Positions 24,178 through 33,360 are shown, counted from the stretch's first letter. The stretch: 34,006 nucleotides of DNA from JAEUMW01 sp039807745 (GCA_039807745.1 JBDHRV010000018.1:1-34006), one strand, 5' to 3'. Notes: generated by a model not told the origin, from the letters alone. Made by a program: numbers and translations.

Positions 24178-25764
24178 ATGTCACAGCATCAAGTCGCATC
24201 GCGGGACGCCACGGTCCTCATTCGCATGCACGAGCGCGACAACGTGGCGATCGTCGCCAACACCGGCGGCCTGCCGGCCGGCACCGCGCTCCCTGACGGA
24301 CTCGTGCTGCGCGAGAAGGTGCCGCAGGGACACAAGGTCGCGCTGGTCGACATCGCCAAGGGCGACACGGTGCGGCGCTACAACGTCGCCATCGGTTACG
24401 CGCTGGAGGATCTTCCCGCCGGCAGCTGGGTGTACGAGGCGCGGCTCAAAATGCCGGAGGCACGCGAGCTCACCGACCTGCCGATCGCGACCGTGAAGCC
24501 GGCCGCGCAGCCGGCACTCGAAGGCTATACCTTCCAGGGCTATCGCAACCCCGATGGCTCCGTCGGCACGCGCAACATCCTCGCCATCACCACCACCGTG
24601 CAGTGCGTGTCGGGTGTGGTCGACTATGCGGTACAGCGCATCAAGGCCGAACTGCTGCCGCATTACCCGAACGTCGACGACGTCGTCGGCCTGGAGCACA
24701 CCTACGGCTGCGGGGTGGCCATCGATGCGCCGGACGCGGTCGTCCCCATCCGCACGCTGCGCAACATCACGCTCAATCCCAACTTCGGTGGCGAGGTGAT
24801 GGTCGTGAGTCTGGGCTGCGAGAAGCTGCAGCCCGAGCGGCTGCTGCCGCCCGGTGCGATCCCGCTGAGCGCACGGCCCGCAAGCGCGGAGGGCCAGGCC
24901 GAAGAACGCGACGTCGTCTGCCTGCAGGACGAGGCGCACATCGGCTTCATGTCGATGATCGATTCCATCATGGGCTCGGCGAAGCCGCATCTGGAGCGCC
25001 TCAACGCGCGCCGGCGCGAGACCTGCCCGGCGTCCGACCTGGTGGTCGGCGTGCAGTGCGGCGGCAGCGATGCGTTCTCGGGCGTGACGGCGAACCCCGC
25101 CGTGGGCTTCGCCACCGATCTGCTGGTGCGCGCCGGCGCCACCGTGATGTTCTCCGAGGTGACAGAGGTGCGCGACGGCGTCGATCAGCTCACCTCGCGC
25201 GCCGTGAATGCGGAGGTGGCCGATGCCATCATCCGCGAAATGGCCTGGTACGACGCCTATCTCAAGCGCGGCAGCGTCGATCGCAGCGCGAACACCACAC
25301 CCGGCAACAAGAAGGGCGGGCTCTCGAACATCGTCGAGAAGGCGATGGGATCGATCGTGAAGTCGGGCTCGTCGCCCATCTCCGGCGTCCTGCAGCCGGG
25401 CGAGAAGGTGAGGCAGAAGGGACTCATCTACGCCGCCACGCCGGCGAGCGATTTCATCTGTGGCACGCTGCAGCTTGCCGCCGGCATGAACGTGCACGTC
25501 TTCACGACCGGTCGCGGCACGCCCTACGGGCTCGCGCAATGTCCGGTGATCAAGGTCGCAACGCGCAGCGACCTGGCGCGTCGCTGGCACGACCTGATGG
25601 ACGTCAACGCGGGTCGCATCGCCGATGGCGCGGCGAGCATCGAAGACGTGGGCTGGGAACTGTTTCGCCTCATGCTCGACGTGGCGAGCGGCAAGCAAAC
25701 CTGGGCCGAGAAATGGCGGCTCCACAATTCACTGGCGCTGTTCAACCCGGCGCCGGTGACCTGA
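24178..25764 (+). CDS. garD: Galactarate dehydratase
   Basis: A 528-residue enzyme of the UxaA/GarD family that removes water from meso-galactarate to give 5-keto-4-deoxyglucarate, using iron or a similar divalent metal. The N-terminal SAF-like domain occupies about residues 1-100. The main domain begins at GYRNPDGSVGTRN. It contains LEHTYGCGVAI (about 171-181), VSLGCEKLQPERL, VGVQCGGSDAFSG and TTGRGTPYGLAQCPVIKVATRS (about 442-463), all diagnostic, with several conserved cysteines and histidines. ATG 24178 is chosen because GAGGAGG lies just upstream; the longer frame reads through the hairpin. It is essentially the same length as E. coli GarD (523). It works in parallel with GudD in the same operon. 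Confidence 0.95.
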   Translation: MSQHQVASRDATVLIRMHERDNVAIVANTGGLPAGTALPDGLVLREKVPQGHKVALVDIAKGDTVRRYNVAIGYALEDLPAGSWVYEARLKMPEARELTDLPIATVKPAAQPALEGYTFQGYRNPDGSVGTRNILAITTTVQCVSGVVDYAVQRIKAELLPHYPNVDDVVGLEHTYGCGVAIDAPDAVVPIRTLRNITLNPNFGGEVMVVSLGCEKLQPERLLPPGAIPLSARPASAEGQAEERDVVCLQDEAHIGFMSMIDSIMGSAKPHLERLNARRRETCPASDLVVGVQCGGSDAFSGVTANPAVGFATDLLVRAGATVMFSEVTEVRDGVDQLTSRAVNAEVADAIIREMAWYDAYLKRGSVDRSANTTPGNKKGGLSNIVEKAMGSIVKSGSSPISGVLQPGEKVRQKGLIYAATPASDFICGTLQLAAGMNVHVFTTGRGTPYGLAQCPVIKVATRSDLARRWHDLMDVNAGRIADGAASIEDVGWELFRLMLDVASGKQTWAEKWRLHNSLALFNPAPVT

Positions 25765-25823
25765 GCCGCCGGCACGTTATCGGTCTGACGAATATTCCAT
25801 CGACACAAAAGTAGGAGGATCTC

Positions 25824-27164
25824 ATGTCTCGAGCTCAATCCAGCACGCCGCGCGTGACCGAGATGCGCGTCGTCCCGGTCGCCGGCCACGACAGCATGCT
25901 CATGAACCTGTCCGGCGCGCACGGCCCGTACTTCACCCGCAACCTCGTCATCCTCACCGATAGCGCCGGCAACACGGGCGTGGGTGAAGTGCCCGGCGGC
26001 GAGAAGATCCGGCAGACGCTGGAAGATGCGCGAGCGCTCGTCGTCGGTCAGTCGATCGGCAACTGGCTCGCGATCCTGAACGCCATGCGGCGCCAGTTCG
26101 CCGACCGCGACGCCGGCGGTCGCGGGCTGCAGACGTTCGATTTGCGCATCACCATTCACGCCGTGACGGCGGTGGAGGCTTCTCTGCTCGATCTGCTCGG
26201 CCAGTTCCTGGGCGTCCCCCTCGCCGCCTTGCTCGGCGAGGGGCAGCAGCGCGATGCCGTGGAGATGCTGGGCTACCTGTTCTACGTCGGCGATCGCCAA
26301 CGCACCAACCTGCCGTATCGGACCGAGCCGGACGCCGACAACGAGTGGTTCCGTCTGCGCAACGAGGTCGCGATGACGGCGGAAGGCGTGGTGCGTCTGG
26401 CGGAAGCGGCGCACGCGCGCTACGGCTTCCGCGACTTCAAGCTGAAGGGCGGCGTGTTGCGCGGCGAGGACGAAGTCGAGGCGATCCGCGCGCTGCACGA
26501 GCGGTTTCCCCAGGCGCGCTGCACGCTCGATCCGAACGGCGCGTGGCCGCTCAAGGATGCCGTGCGGCTCACGCGCGACCTGCACGGCGTGCTGGCTTAC
26601 GCCGAGGATCCGTGCGGCGCCGAGGGTGTCTATTCGGGCCGCGAGGTCATGGCCGAATTCCGGCGCGCGACCGGGCTGCCGACCGCCACCAACATGATCG
26701 CCACCGACTGGCGCGAGATGGGTCACGCCATCCAGTTGCAGTCCGTCAGCATCCCGCTCGCCGACCCGCACTTCTGGACCATGCAGGGGTCGATCCGCGT
26801 CGCCCAGATGTGCCACGAATGGGGACTCACCTGGGGTTCGCACTCGAACAACCACTTCGACGTTTCGCTGGCGATGTTCACGCACGTCGCCGCCGCGGCG
26901 CCCGGCAAGATCACTGCGATCGACACGCACTGGATCTGGCAGGATGGCGAGCGGCTGACCCGCGAACCCTTCAAGATCGAGGGCGGGCTGGTGAAGGTGC
27001 CGGAGAAGCCGGGACTCGGCGTCGAACTCGACATGGAGCACGTGGAAGCCGCCCATGTCCTTTACAAGGAAAAGGCGCTCGGCGCGCGCGACGATGCCGT
27101 CTCGATGCAGTTCCTGATTCCGGGCTGGAAGTTCGACAACAAACGCCCGTGCATGGTGCGCTGA
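25824..27164 (+). CDS. gudD: Glucarate dehydratase
   Basis: A 446-residue enolase-superfamily enzyme that dehydrates D-glucarate (and usually L-idarate) to 5-keto-4-deoxyglucarate. All expected active-site residues are visible with numbering one above E. coli GudD. They are the KxK pair Lys206/Lys208 (FKLKGG), the metal ligands Asp236 (LDPNGAW), Glu261 (EDPCG) and Asn290 (TNMIATDW), and the His-Asp dyad His340 (GSHSNNH) and Asp367 (IDTHWIW). The length matches the family. AGGAGG lies about 7 bases before the ATG. Together with garD it feeds both aldarates into one intermediate. Confidence 0.96.
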   Translation: MSRAQSSTPRVTEMRVVPVAGHDSMLMNLSGAHGPYFTRNLVILTDSAGNTGVGEVPGGEKIRQTLEDARALVVGQSIGNWLAILNAMRRQFADRDAGGRGLQTFDLRITIHAVTAVEASLLDLLGQFLGVPLAALLGEGQQRDAVEMLGYLFYVGDRQRTNLPYRTEPDADNEWFRLRNEVAMTAEGVVRLAEAAHARYGFRDFKLKGGVLRGEDEVEAIRALHERFPQARCTLDPNGAWPLKDAVRLTRDLHGVLAYAEDPCGAEGVYSGREVMAEFRRATGLPTATNMIATDWREMGHAIQLQSVSIPLADPHFWTMQGSIRVAQMCHEWGLTWGSHSNNHFDVSLAMFTHVAAAAPGKITAIDTHWIWQDGERLTREPFKIEGGLVKVPEKPGLGVELDMEHVEAAHVLYKEKALGARDDAVSMQFLIPGWKFDNKRPCMVR

Positions 27165-27206
27165 TGGGCACTGGACCCAAGGACAGCCTTGCGGTCACGG
27201 AATCGT

Positions 27207-27225
27207 CGAGGCGCTCGGCGCCTCG
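27207..27225 (+). repeat. Intercistronic hairpin between gudD and the TctC-like gene
   Basis: CGAGGCGC, loop TCG and GCGCCTCG form an 8-bp stem in the 116-base gap. The bases after it (GTGGTCCCC) are not a T-run. It is the third such hairpin in this operon. It may mark processing, or partial separation of the receptor gene from the catabolic genes. Confidence 0.6.
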
Positions 27226-27280
27226 GTGGTCCCCGGGCCGGCACGCGAATGTGCATTTTCCACGATGGAGGGACCTCATC

Positions 27281-28300
27281 ATGATGAGCTCGCTAGGTTG
27301 TCGAGGCGCGGTACTCGCGGTGCTGGGAGCCATTGCAGGCGCGATGACGCCATCCGCGGTGGCGCAGACCTATCCGACCAAGCCCGTGCAGTTGGTGGTC
27401 GCATTCCCGCAGGGAGGTGTCGGCGACATCGTTGCGCGAACGATCTCGGAGAAGCTGGGCAGTACCCTCGGGCAGCCGGTGAATGTCGAGAACCGGCCCG
27501 GCTCGGCGGGTTTGGTCGGCACCCGGAGCGTGATGCGGGCGGCGCCCGACGGCTACACCCTTCTGGCCGGTCAAACGACGGAAATCGTCGTCAACAGGAT
27601 CCTTGGGGCTTACCTGCGCGAAAAGCCAGAGAGACAACTCAAGCCCGTCGCGCTCGTCGCCGTCGTGCCACTGGTGCTCGCCGTTCCGGCAGCGGCGCCG
27701 TATTCGGGCGTCGATGATCTGGTGAAGGCGGCCGGCGCATCGCGGCGTGGCTTGACCTTCGGGTCGGGCGGACCTGGAACGCCGGGGCATCTTGCAGCCG
27801 AAACATTGCGCGTGAGGACGAAGAGCAGACTGAACCACGTGCCGTTCGATGGGGGCGGCGCTGCTCTCGAAGGCCTTCTCCAGGAGCGTGTCGACTTCTA
27901 CTTTCCAGCGCTGGTCACCGCTATGCCGCAGATCAAATCCGGCAAGCTCAAGGCTCTCGCCATTTCGTCACCGAAGCGCTCGCCGGTGCTGCCGAACGTG
28001 CCGACTTTCGCGGAGTCCGGGATCGGGGATGTGCATGTCACGCATTGGGTTGGCATCTTCGCGCCGGGCGGAACACCGAAGCAAATCGTGGATAAGCTGA
28101 ACCACGCCGTCAATCAAGTGCTCGCCGATGCCGGAGTGAAGGAACGTCTGGAAAGCAGTGGCGCCGAGGTCACGCCTATGTCGGCCGAGCAATTCGCCAA
28201 CTTCCTGAAGTCGGAAACCGACGAGTACACGGCCCTGCTCGAGACTGAATTCTGCTCGAACTTGTGGTTTGGAGGGTGTGGTGGGTTCGGATGGATGTAA
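27281..28300 (+). CDS. Tripartite tricarboxylate transporter solute receptor (Bug/TctC family), atypical C-terminus
   Basis: A 339-residue periplasmic binding protein. A signal peptide covers residues 1-28 with probable cleavage at AVA/QT. Then come YPTKPVQLVVAFPQGGVGDIVART, the Bug signature, and NRPGSAGLVGTRSV, PDGYTLLAG, VPFDGGGAALEGLL and LPNVPTFAESGI. ATG 27281 has GGAGGG 8 bases upstream; ATG 27284 is also possible. Such receptors deliver organic acids to a TctA/TctB membrane pair, and neither is present here. The position suggests an aldarate or related acid as ligand, but Bug proteins are often orphans. An oddity is the last 15 or so residues (CSNLWFGGCGGFGWM), which do not resemble the usual charged C-terminal helix and coincide with a change in base composition, suggesting replaced or disrupted 3' sequence. 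Confidence 0.85.
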   Translation: MMSSLGCRGAVLAVLGAIAGAMTPSAVAQTYPTKPVQLVVAFPQGGVGDIVARTISEKLGSTLGQPVNVENRPGSAGLVGTRSVMRAAPDGYTLLAGQTTEIVVNRILGAYLREKPERQLKPVALVAVVPLVLAVPAAAPYSGVDDLVKAAGASRRGLTFGSGGPGTPGHLAAETLRVRTKSRLNHVPFDGGGAALEGLLQERVDFYFPALVTAMPQIKSGKLKALAISSPKRSPVLPNVPTFAESGIGDVHVTHWVGIFAPGGTPKQIVDKLNHAVNQVLADAGVKERLESSGAEVTPMSAEQFANFLKSETDEYTALLETEFCSNLWFGGCGGFGWM

Positions 28301-28324
28301 CCCGACGCCGTGGGAACCCGGCGG

Positions 28325-28373
28325 GCCGGACCGGATCCGTACGGCGGACGTGATGGTCCCCAGGCGGTCCGGC
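28325..28373. repeat. Inverted repeat with structured loop
   Basis: GCCGGACCG at 28325-28333 and its exact inverse CGGTCCGGC at 28365-28373 enclose 31 bases. Those bases contain a further short inverted pair (TCCG and CGGA, 28336-28339 and 28345-28348). Just upstream GGGTT and AACCC (28283-28287, 28299-28303) can also pair. It follows the aberrant receptor C-terminus. It could be a structured RNA, a REP-like repeat or a mobile-element remnant; I cannot assign it. Confidence 0.5.
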
Positions 28374-28412
28374 TAACGGGACGAGCCCCGCGTTGAATGT
28401 TGGAGGACGCAT

Positions 28413-28428
28413 CCCGCGGCCCCGCGGG
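28413..28428 (+). terminator. GC-rich hairpin, possible weak terminator of the aldarate operon
   Basis: CCCGCG, loop GCCC and CGCGGG form a 6-bp stem followed by GTTCTTC, which is only partly T-rich. It is the only terminator-like structure between the receptor gene and the glutamate dehydrogenase gene, so it may end the operon, but the weak T-run leaves this uncertain. Confidence 0.35.
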
Positions 28429-28546
28429 GTTCTTCAGAAGCCTGCTTGGACGGAAATCCTCCACGGCAAAGCCCCTCGACGCTGCTAGACTTGGCCGACG
28501 CAGCGGCGATAGACCGCGAGCTTGAGCCACAACGGAGGAGTTCGAC

Positions 28547-31500
28547 ATGCTGGCGCTGACCGAGCAGGGCAGGACCGAGCATATGGCGGCCGTGAGCGCG
28601 CTCGTGCGCGCGAAGGTCCCGGCGGACGAGCAGGGGGCGATCGAGCGCTTCCTGGCCGAGTACTACCGCCAGGTGGATCCAGACGACCTCGCCGAGATCG
28701 AGCCTGCGGACATCTACGGCGCCGCGCTCTCGCACCTCGCCTTCGCCCGGCGCCGCGATCCTGGCCAAGCCAAGGTGCGCGTCTTCAATCCGAGCATCGA
28801 AGAGCACGGCTGGCAGTCGACGCACACCGTGGTCGAGATCGTCAACGACGACATGCCGTTTCTGGTCGATTCGGTGACGATGGAGGTGAACCGTCACGGA
28901 CTCGCCCTGCATCTCATCGTCCACCCGGTGCTGCTCGACCGCCGTGACCTGGCGGGGCAGCTCGTGGAAGCGGCCGTGACGGGCGAGGGTGCGTTGCGCG
29001 AATCGTTCATGCACGTCGAGATCGATCGCATCCCCGACGCGGCCGCCATGGAAGCGCTGGTGGGAGACCTGGTGGGCGTGCTGAACGACGTGCGGCTCGC
29101 CGTCGCCGACTGGCGCGCGATGCGGGAGCGGTTGGAAGGCGTTCTCGGCGACCTCGAACGGCGACCACCTCCCATCGCTGCGGAAGAGGTCGAGGAGGGG
29201 AAGGCCTTCCTGCGCTGGCTCGAGGCCGATCACTTCACTTTTCTCGGCTACCGCTGCAGCGACCTCGTCCGGGCGAACGGCGCCGACGCGCTGCACGTCG
29301 TGGCCGGCTCCGGGCTCGGCATCCTGCGGGGGCGCGACGACGAGCGCCCGTCGGCGAGCTTCGCGGCGCTGCCGCCGGAGGCACGCGCCTACGCGCGCGT
29401 GAAGGACCTGCTGCTGGTGACGAAATCGAACTCGCGCTCGACGGTGCACCGCCCGGGCTACCTGGACTACATCGGCATCAAGCGCTACGACGAGCAGGGC
29501 GAAGTGTGCGGCGAGCACCGCTTCCTCGGCCTCTACACGCACACCACCTACAGTGTCAGCCCGGCCGACACACCGCTGCTCCGGCGCAAGGTCGGGAACG
29601 TGGTGGCGCGCGCGGGCTTCGCGCCCGGCGGGCACGGGGCGAAGGCGCTGGAGCACGTGCTCGAGACCTATCCGCGCGACGAGTTGTTCCAGATCAGCGA
29701 GGACGAGCTCCTGCACAATGCGCTCGGCATCCTGCACCTGGGCGAGCGCCAGCGCCTGCGCCTGCACGTGCGCCGGGATGCGTTCGAGCGATACTGCGTC
29801 TGCCTGATCCACGCGCCGCGCGAGCACTACACCACCGACCTGCGGCGTCGATGGCAGGCAATGCTCGTGCAGGCCTTCAACGGCGTGAGCTCGGAGTTCA
29901 ACGTGTTCCTCTCCGAGTCGGTGCTGGCGCGCATCCTCATCACCGTGCGCACGAAGCCCGGGAGCATTCCGCCCTACCACGTGCCGGAGCTGGAGGCGCG
30001 GCTCGTTGCCGCATCGCGCAGGTGGGGCGACGATCTGCGACAGGCGCTGCTCGACACCCTCGGCGAGGCGCGCGGCAACCAGGCGTGCCGGCGATTCGGC
30101 GCGGCTTTCCCCGCGGCTTACCGCGAGGACTACCCGGCGCGCAATGCCGTGCCCGACATCGAGACGATGGAGCAGGCGCTCGCGAGCGGCGCGCTCGGAA
30201 TGAACCTCTATCGTCCGGTGGAGGCCGCGCCCGGCACGCTGCGCTTCAAGCTCTTCCACCCCGGCCGTCCGGCCGTGCTCTCCGACAGCCTGCCCATGCT
30301 CGAGCGCATGGGGCTGCGGGTGCTGGAGCAGCGCCCTTACCGGATCACGCCCGAGGGCGCGCCGCCGATCTGGATCGAGGACCTCGGGCTCGTCACCCGC
30401 GACGGTGTGGAGATCGAGATCGACGCGCTGCGCGAGAGCTTCGAGGACACGTTCGGACGCGTGTTCGAGGGCGTGGTCGAGAACGACGGATTCAACCGGC
30501 TGGTGCTGGCGGCGCGCCTCGGTGCCGACGAGATCGTGGTGCTGCGCGCCTATGCGAAGTATCTGCACCAGATCGCGTTCCCGCTGTCGCAGTCGTTCAT
30601 CGAGGCAACTCTCGCCGCCAACCCCAAGATCGCGCGCATGCTGGTGAACCTGTTCCGGCTGCGTCTCGATCCCGGGCACGAGGACGCCGGAGCGGTCACC
30701 TCCCAGGTGCGGGCACTGGAAGCGGCGCTCGACCGCGTCGAGAATCTCAATGAAGACCGCGTGCTGCGCCAGTACCTCGCGCTCGTGCTCGCGACATTGC
30801 GCACCAACCACTGGCGCCGTGACGAGAAGGGCGCGCGGCGGGCGTTCCTCTCCTTCAAGCTCGATCCCTCGAAGGTGCCGGGGCTGCCCGAGCCGAAGCC
30901 CATGTTCGAGATCTTCGTCTACTCGCCGCGCTTCGAGGGCGTGCACCTGCGCGGCGGCAAGGTCGCCCGCGGCGGGCTGCGCTGGTCCGACCGCCCGGAG
31001 GATTTTCGCACCGAGGTGCTGGGGCTCGTGAAGGCGCAGATGGTCAAGAACACGGTCATCGTGCCCGTCGGTTCCAAAGGCGGTTTCGTCCTGAAGAAGG
31101 CACCGCCCGCCTCCGATCGCGAAGCCTTCATGAAGGAAGGGGTCGCGTGCTACCAGAACTACCTGCGCGGTCTGCTCGATCTCACCGACAATCTGGTCGG
31201 CGGTCAGGTGATCCCGCCGCCGCAGGTGCGCCGGCACGATGCGGACGACCCGTATTTGGTGGTCGCGGCGGACAAGGGCACCGCGACCTTCTCCGATTAC
31301 GCCAATGCCATCAGCCAGGAGTACGGGTTCTGGCTGGCGGATGCGTTCGCGTCCGGCGGTTCCGTCGGCTACGACCACAAGGCGATGGGCATCACGGCGC
31401 GCGGCGCGTGGGAGTCGGTGAAGCGTCACTTTCGCGAGATGGGCATCGACACGCAGAGCACCGACTTCACCGCGGCCGGCATCGGCGACATGTCGGGCGA

Positions 31501-33346
31501 CGTGTTCGGCAACGGCATGCTGCTGTCACGGCACATCCGGCTGGTGGCGGCGTTCGACCACCGCCATATCTTTCTCGATCCCGACCCGGATGCCGAGGCG
31601 AGCTTCGTCGAGCGCGAGCGGCTCTTCCGCCTGCCGCGCTCGTCGTGGGCGGACTACGATGCCGAGTGCATTTCGATGGGCGGGGGTGTCTGGCCGCGCG
31701 GCGTGAAGTCGGTGCCCCTGTCGCCGGAGGTGCGGCGGGTGCTCGACATCGAGGCCGAGGCGCTGAGCCCGAACGAGCTCATCTCCGCCATCCTGAAGGC
31801 GCCCGTGGATCTCCTCTACAACGGCGGCATCGGCACCTATGTGAAGAACTCGGAGGAGAGCCATACCGAGGCCGGCGACCGCACCAACGATCCGGTGCGC
31901 GTCGATGGCGGGCAGCTGCGCTGCAAGGTGGTGGGCGAGGGCGGCAATCTCGGTTTCACCCAGCTCGGCCGGGTGGAGTACGCGCTGGCGGGCGGGCGCA
32001 TCTTCACCGACGCCATCGACAACTCGGCCGGTGTGGATACGTCCGACCACGAAGTCAATCTCAAGATCCTGCTCGGGCTCGTCGTGGCGGAGGGCGAGCT
32101 CACCGAGAAGCAGCGCAATGCCCTGCTCGCTTCGATGACGAACGAAGTGGGTCAGCTCGTGCTGCGCGACAACTACTTCCAGACCCAGGCACTCTCCGTG
32201 GCCGGCCGTCTCGCGCCACGATTGCTGGACGGCGAGCAGCGCTTCATCCAGTTCCTCGAGAAGGCCGGGCGGTTGAAGCGCGCGCTGGAATTCCTGCCGG
32301 ACGACGAGGAGATCGCCACGCGGCGGGCGCGGGGACTTGGACTCGTGAATCCCGAGCGGGCGGTGCTGCTCGCGTACAGCAAGATCTGGCTGTACGACGA
32401 ATTGCTCGCCTCCAGCGTTCCCGACGACCCGTGGTGCGCGACCGCGCTCGAGCGGTACTTTCCGACCGCCGTGCGCAAGACCCACGCGTCGTACATGCCG
32501 CGCCATCCGCTCCGGCGCGAGATCATCGCCACCCATCTCCTGAACAGCATGGTGAATCGCGTCGGCGCGACGTTCGTGCACCGCATCGCCGAGGCGAGCG
32601 GCGAGCGGCCACCGGCCATCGTGCGTGCGTACCTGCTCACGCGCGAGGTGTTCGGCCTGGTGCCGCTGTGGCAATCGATCGAGGCGCTCGACAACAAGGT
32701 GCCGGATAGCGTGCAGTCGGAGATGCTGATCGAGTCCGATCGTCTCATCTCGCGCGCGACCTTGTGGTTCCTGCGCGCACGCCGCCTGCACGACGAGATG
32801 GGGGCGACGATCGAGCACTTCGCGCCGGCCGTGGAATCGGTCTACCGCTGCCTCGACCCGATTCTCGCCGAAGGTGGACCGGCAGCGCGTGTCGGGCGTT
32901 TTGCGGAGCGGGGGGTGCCGGAAGACATCGCGCGGCGCGTGGTGGCGGGTGACACTTTGTACGCTGCCCTCGACATGGCGGAGGTGGCGAGCGCCACCGG
33001 GCGGCCGGTGGAGACGGTGGCGCGCGCGTACTTCGCGGTGGCGAGCGAGCTGAACGTCCCCTGGCTGCAGGATCGCATCGCCGCGCTGCCGGCCGAGAGC
33101 TACTGGCAGACGCTCGCGAAAGGGGCCATGCGCGACGACCTGTCGGGACTGCAGAAGAGCGTCACGGCGAATGTGCTCGCGGCGGGCGCGGACGGCGAGG
33201 CGCCGGAGTTGGTCGCGCGCTGGAAGAAGGCAAACAGCGGTGCGGTGGAGCGAGCGACTCGGCTGCTCGCGGAGCTGCGTGCGATGGCGACGACCGACGC
33301 GGCGATGCTGTCGGTGGCGTTGCGGGAGCTGCGGAATCTGGCGTAG
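28547..33346 (+). CDS. gdhB: NAD-specific glutamate dehydrogenase, large (about 180 kDa) class
   Basis: A 1599-residue protein of the bacterial large GDH family (PF05088), the usual length for this class. It oxidises glutamate to 2-oxoglutarate and ammonia with NAD and mainly serves amino-acid catabolism. The N-terminal half (to about 700) holds ACT-like regulatory regions, for example VEIVNDDMPFLVDSVTMEVNR and FLGLYTHTTY. The catalytic part includes RGGLRWSDRPEDFRTEVLGL (from about 808) and VPVGSKGGFVLKK (about 838-850), with the substrate lysine. The nucleotide-binding segment is GDMSGDVFGNGMLLS (about 981), and VVGEGGNLGFTQ (about 1128) follows. ATG 28547 has GGAGGAG about 7 bases upstream. 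Enzymes of this class are allosterically regulated, but the ligands cannot be read here. It stands alone, with a toxin-antitoxin pair 14 bases downstream. Confidence 0.95.
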   Translation: MLALTEQGRTEHMAAVSALVRAKVPADEQGAIERFLAEYYRQVDPDDLAEIEPADIYGAALSHLAFARRRDPGQAKVRVFNPSIEEHGWQSTHTVVEIVNDDMPFLVDSVTMEVNRHGLALHLIVHPVLLDRRDLAGQLVEAAVTGEGALRESFMHVEIDRIPDAAAMEALVGDLVGVLNDVRLAVADWRAMRERLEGVLGDLERRPPPIAAEEVEEGKAFLRWLEADHFTFLGYRCSDLVRANGADALHVVAGSGLGILRGRDDERPSASFAALPPEARAYARVKDLLLVTKSNSRSTVHRPGYLDYIGIKRYDEQGEVCGEHRFLGLYTHTTYSVSPADTPLLRRKVGNVVARAGFAPGGHGAKALEHVLETYPRDELFQISEDELLHNALGILHLGERQRLRLHVRRDAFERYCVCLIHAPREHYTTDLRRRWQAMLVQAFNGVSSEFNVFLSESVLARILITVRTKPGSIPPYHVPELEARLVAASRRWGDDLRQALLDTLGEARGNQACRRFGAAFPAAYREDYPARNAVPDIETMEQALASGALGMNLYRPVEAAPGTLRFKLFHPGRPAVLSDSLPMLERMGLRVLEQRPYRITPEGAPPIWIEDLGLVTRDGVEIEIDALRESFEDTFGRVFEGVVENDGFNRLVLAARLGADEIVVLRAYAKYLHQIAFPLSQSFIEATLAANPKIARMLVNLFRLRLDPGHEDAGAVTSQVRALEAALDRVENLNEDRVLRQYLALVLATLRTNHWRRDEKGARRAFLSFKLDPSKVPGLPEPKPMFEIFVYSPRFEGVHLRGGKVARGGLRWSDRPEDFRTEVLGLVKAQMVKNTVIVPVGSKGGFVLKKAPPASDREAFMKEGVACYQNYLRGLLDLTDNLVGGQVIPPPQVRRHDADDPYLVVAADKGTATFSDYANAISQEYGFWLADAFASGGSVGYDHKAMGITARGAWESVKRHFREMGIDTQSTDFTAAGIGDMSGDVFGNGMLLSRHIRLVAAFDHRHIFLDPDPDAEASFVERERLFRLPRSSWADYDAECISMGGGVWPRGVKSVPLSPEVRRVLDIEAEALSPNELISAILKAPVDLLYNGGIGTYVKNSEESHTEAGDRTNDPVRVDGGQLRCKVVGEGGNLGFTQLGRVEYALAGGRIFTDAIDNSAGVDTSDHEVNLKILLGLVVAEGELTEKQRNALLASMTNEVGQLVLRDNYFQTQALSVAGRLAPRLLDGEQRFIQFLEKAGRLKRALEFLPDDEEIATRRARGLGLVNPERAVLLAYSKIWLYDELLASSVPDDPWCATALERYFPTAVRKTHASYMPRHPLRREIIATHLLNSMVNRVGATFVHRIAEASGERPPAIVRAYLLTREVFGLVPLWQSIEALDNKVPDSVQSEMLIESDRLISRATLWFLRARRLHDEMGATIEHFAPAVESVYRCLDPILAEGGPAARVGRFAERGVPEDIARRVVAGDTLYAALDMAEVASATGRPVETVARAYFAVASELNVPWLQDRIAALPAESYWQTLAKGAMRDDLSGLQKSVTANVLAAGADGEAPELVARWKKANSGAVERATRLLAELRAMATTDAAMLSVALRELRNLA

Positions 33347-33360
33347 CCCTGGAGCACAGC

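Larger units (their letters stand above)
28301..28546. other. Gene-free stretch before the glutamate dehydrogenase gene
   Basis: 246 bases with no plausible gene. It holds a long inverted repeat (28325-28373) and a compact GC hairpin (28413-28428). The last part before the ATG has a good ribosome site (ACGGAGGAG). TAGACT at 28486-28491 is a poor -10 candidate without a -35. The first 80 bases look structured and may belong, with the odd end of the receptor gene, to a foreign or repeated element. Confidence 0.5.

Noticed and set aside
28276..28430. Group II intron or integron attC site in the gene-free block
   Set aside because: GTGTG resembles an intron 5' end and GTTGAAT fits one attC half-site. 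However, no domain V-like hairpin, no reverse transcriptase and no matching second attC half-site could be found. Kept only as an unexplained structured block.
28373..31429. 1018-codon minus-strand open frame opposite the glutamate dehydrogenase gene
   Set aside because: Low-complexity His/Arg/Val-rich translation typical of the antisense of a GC-rich gene.
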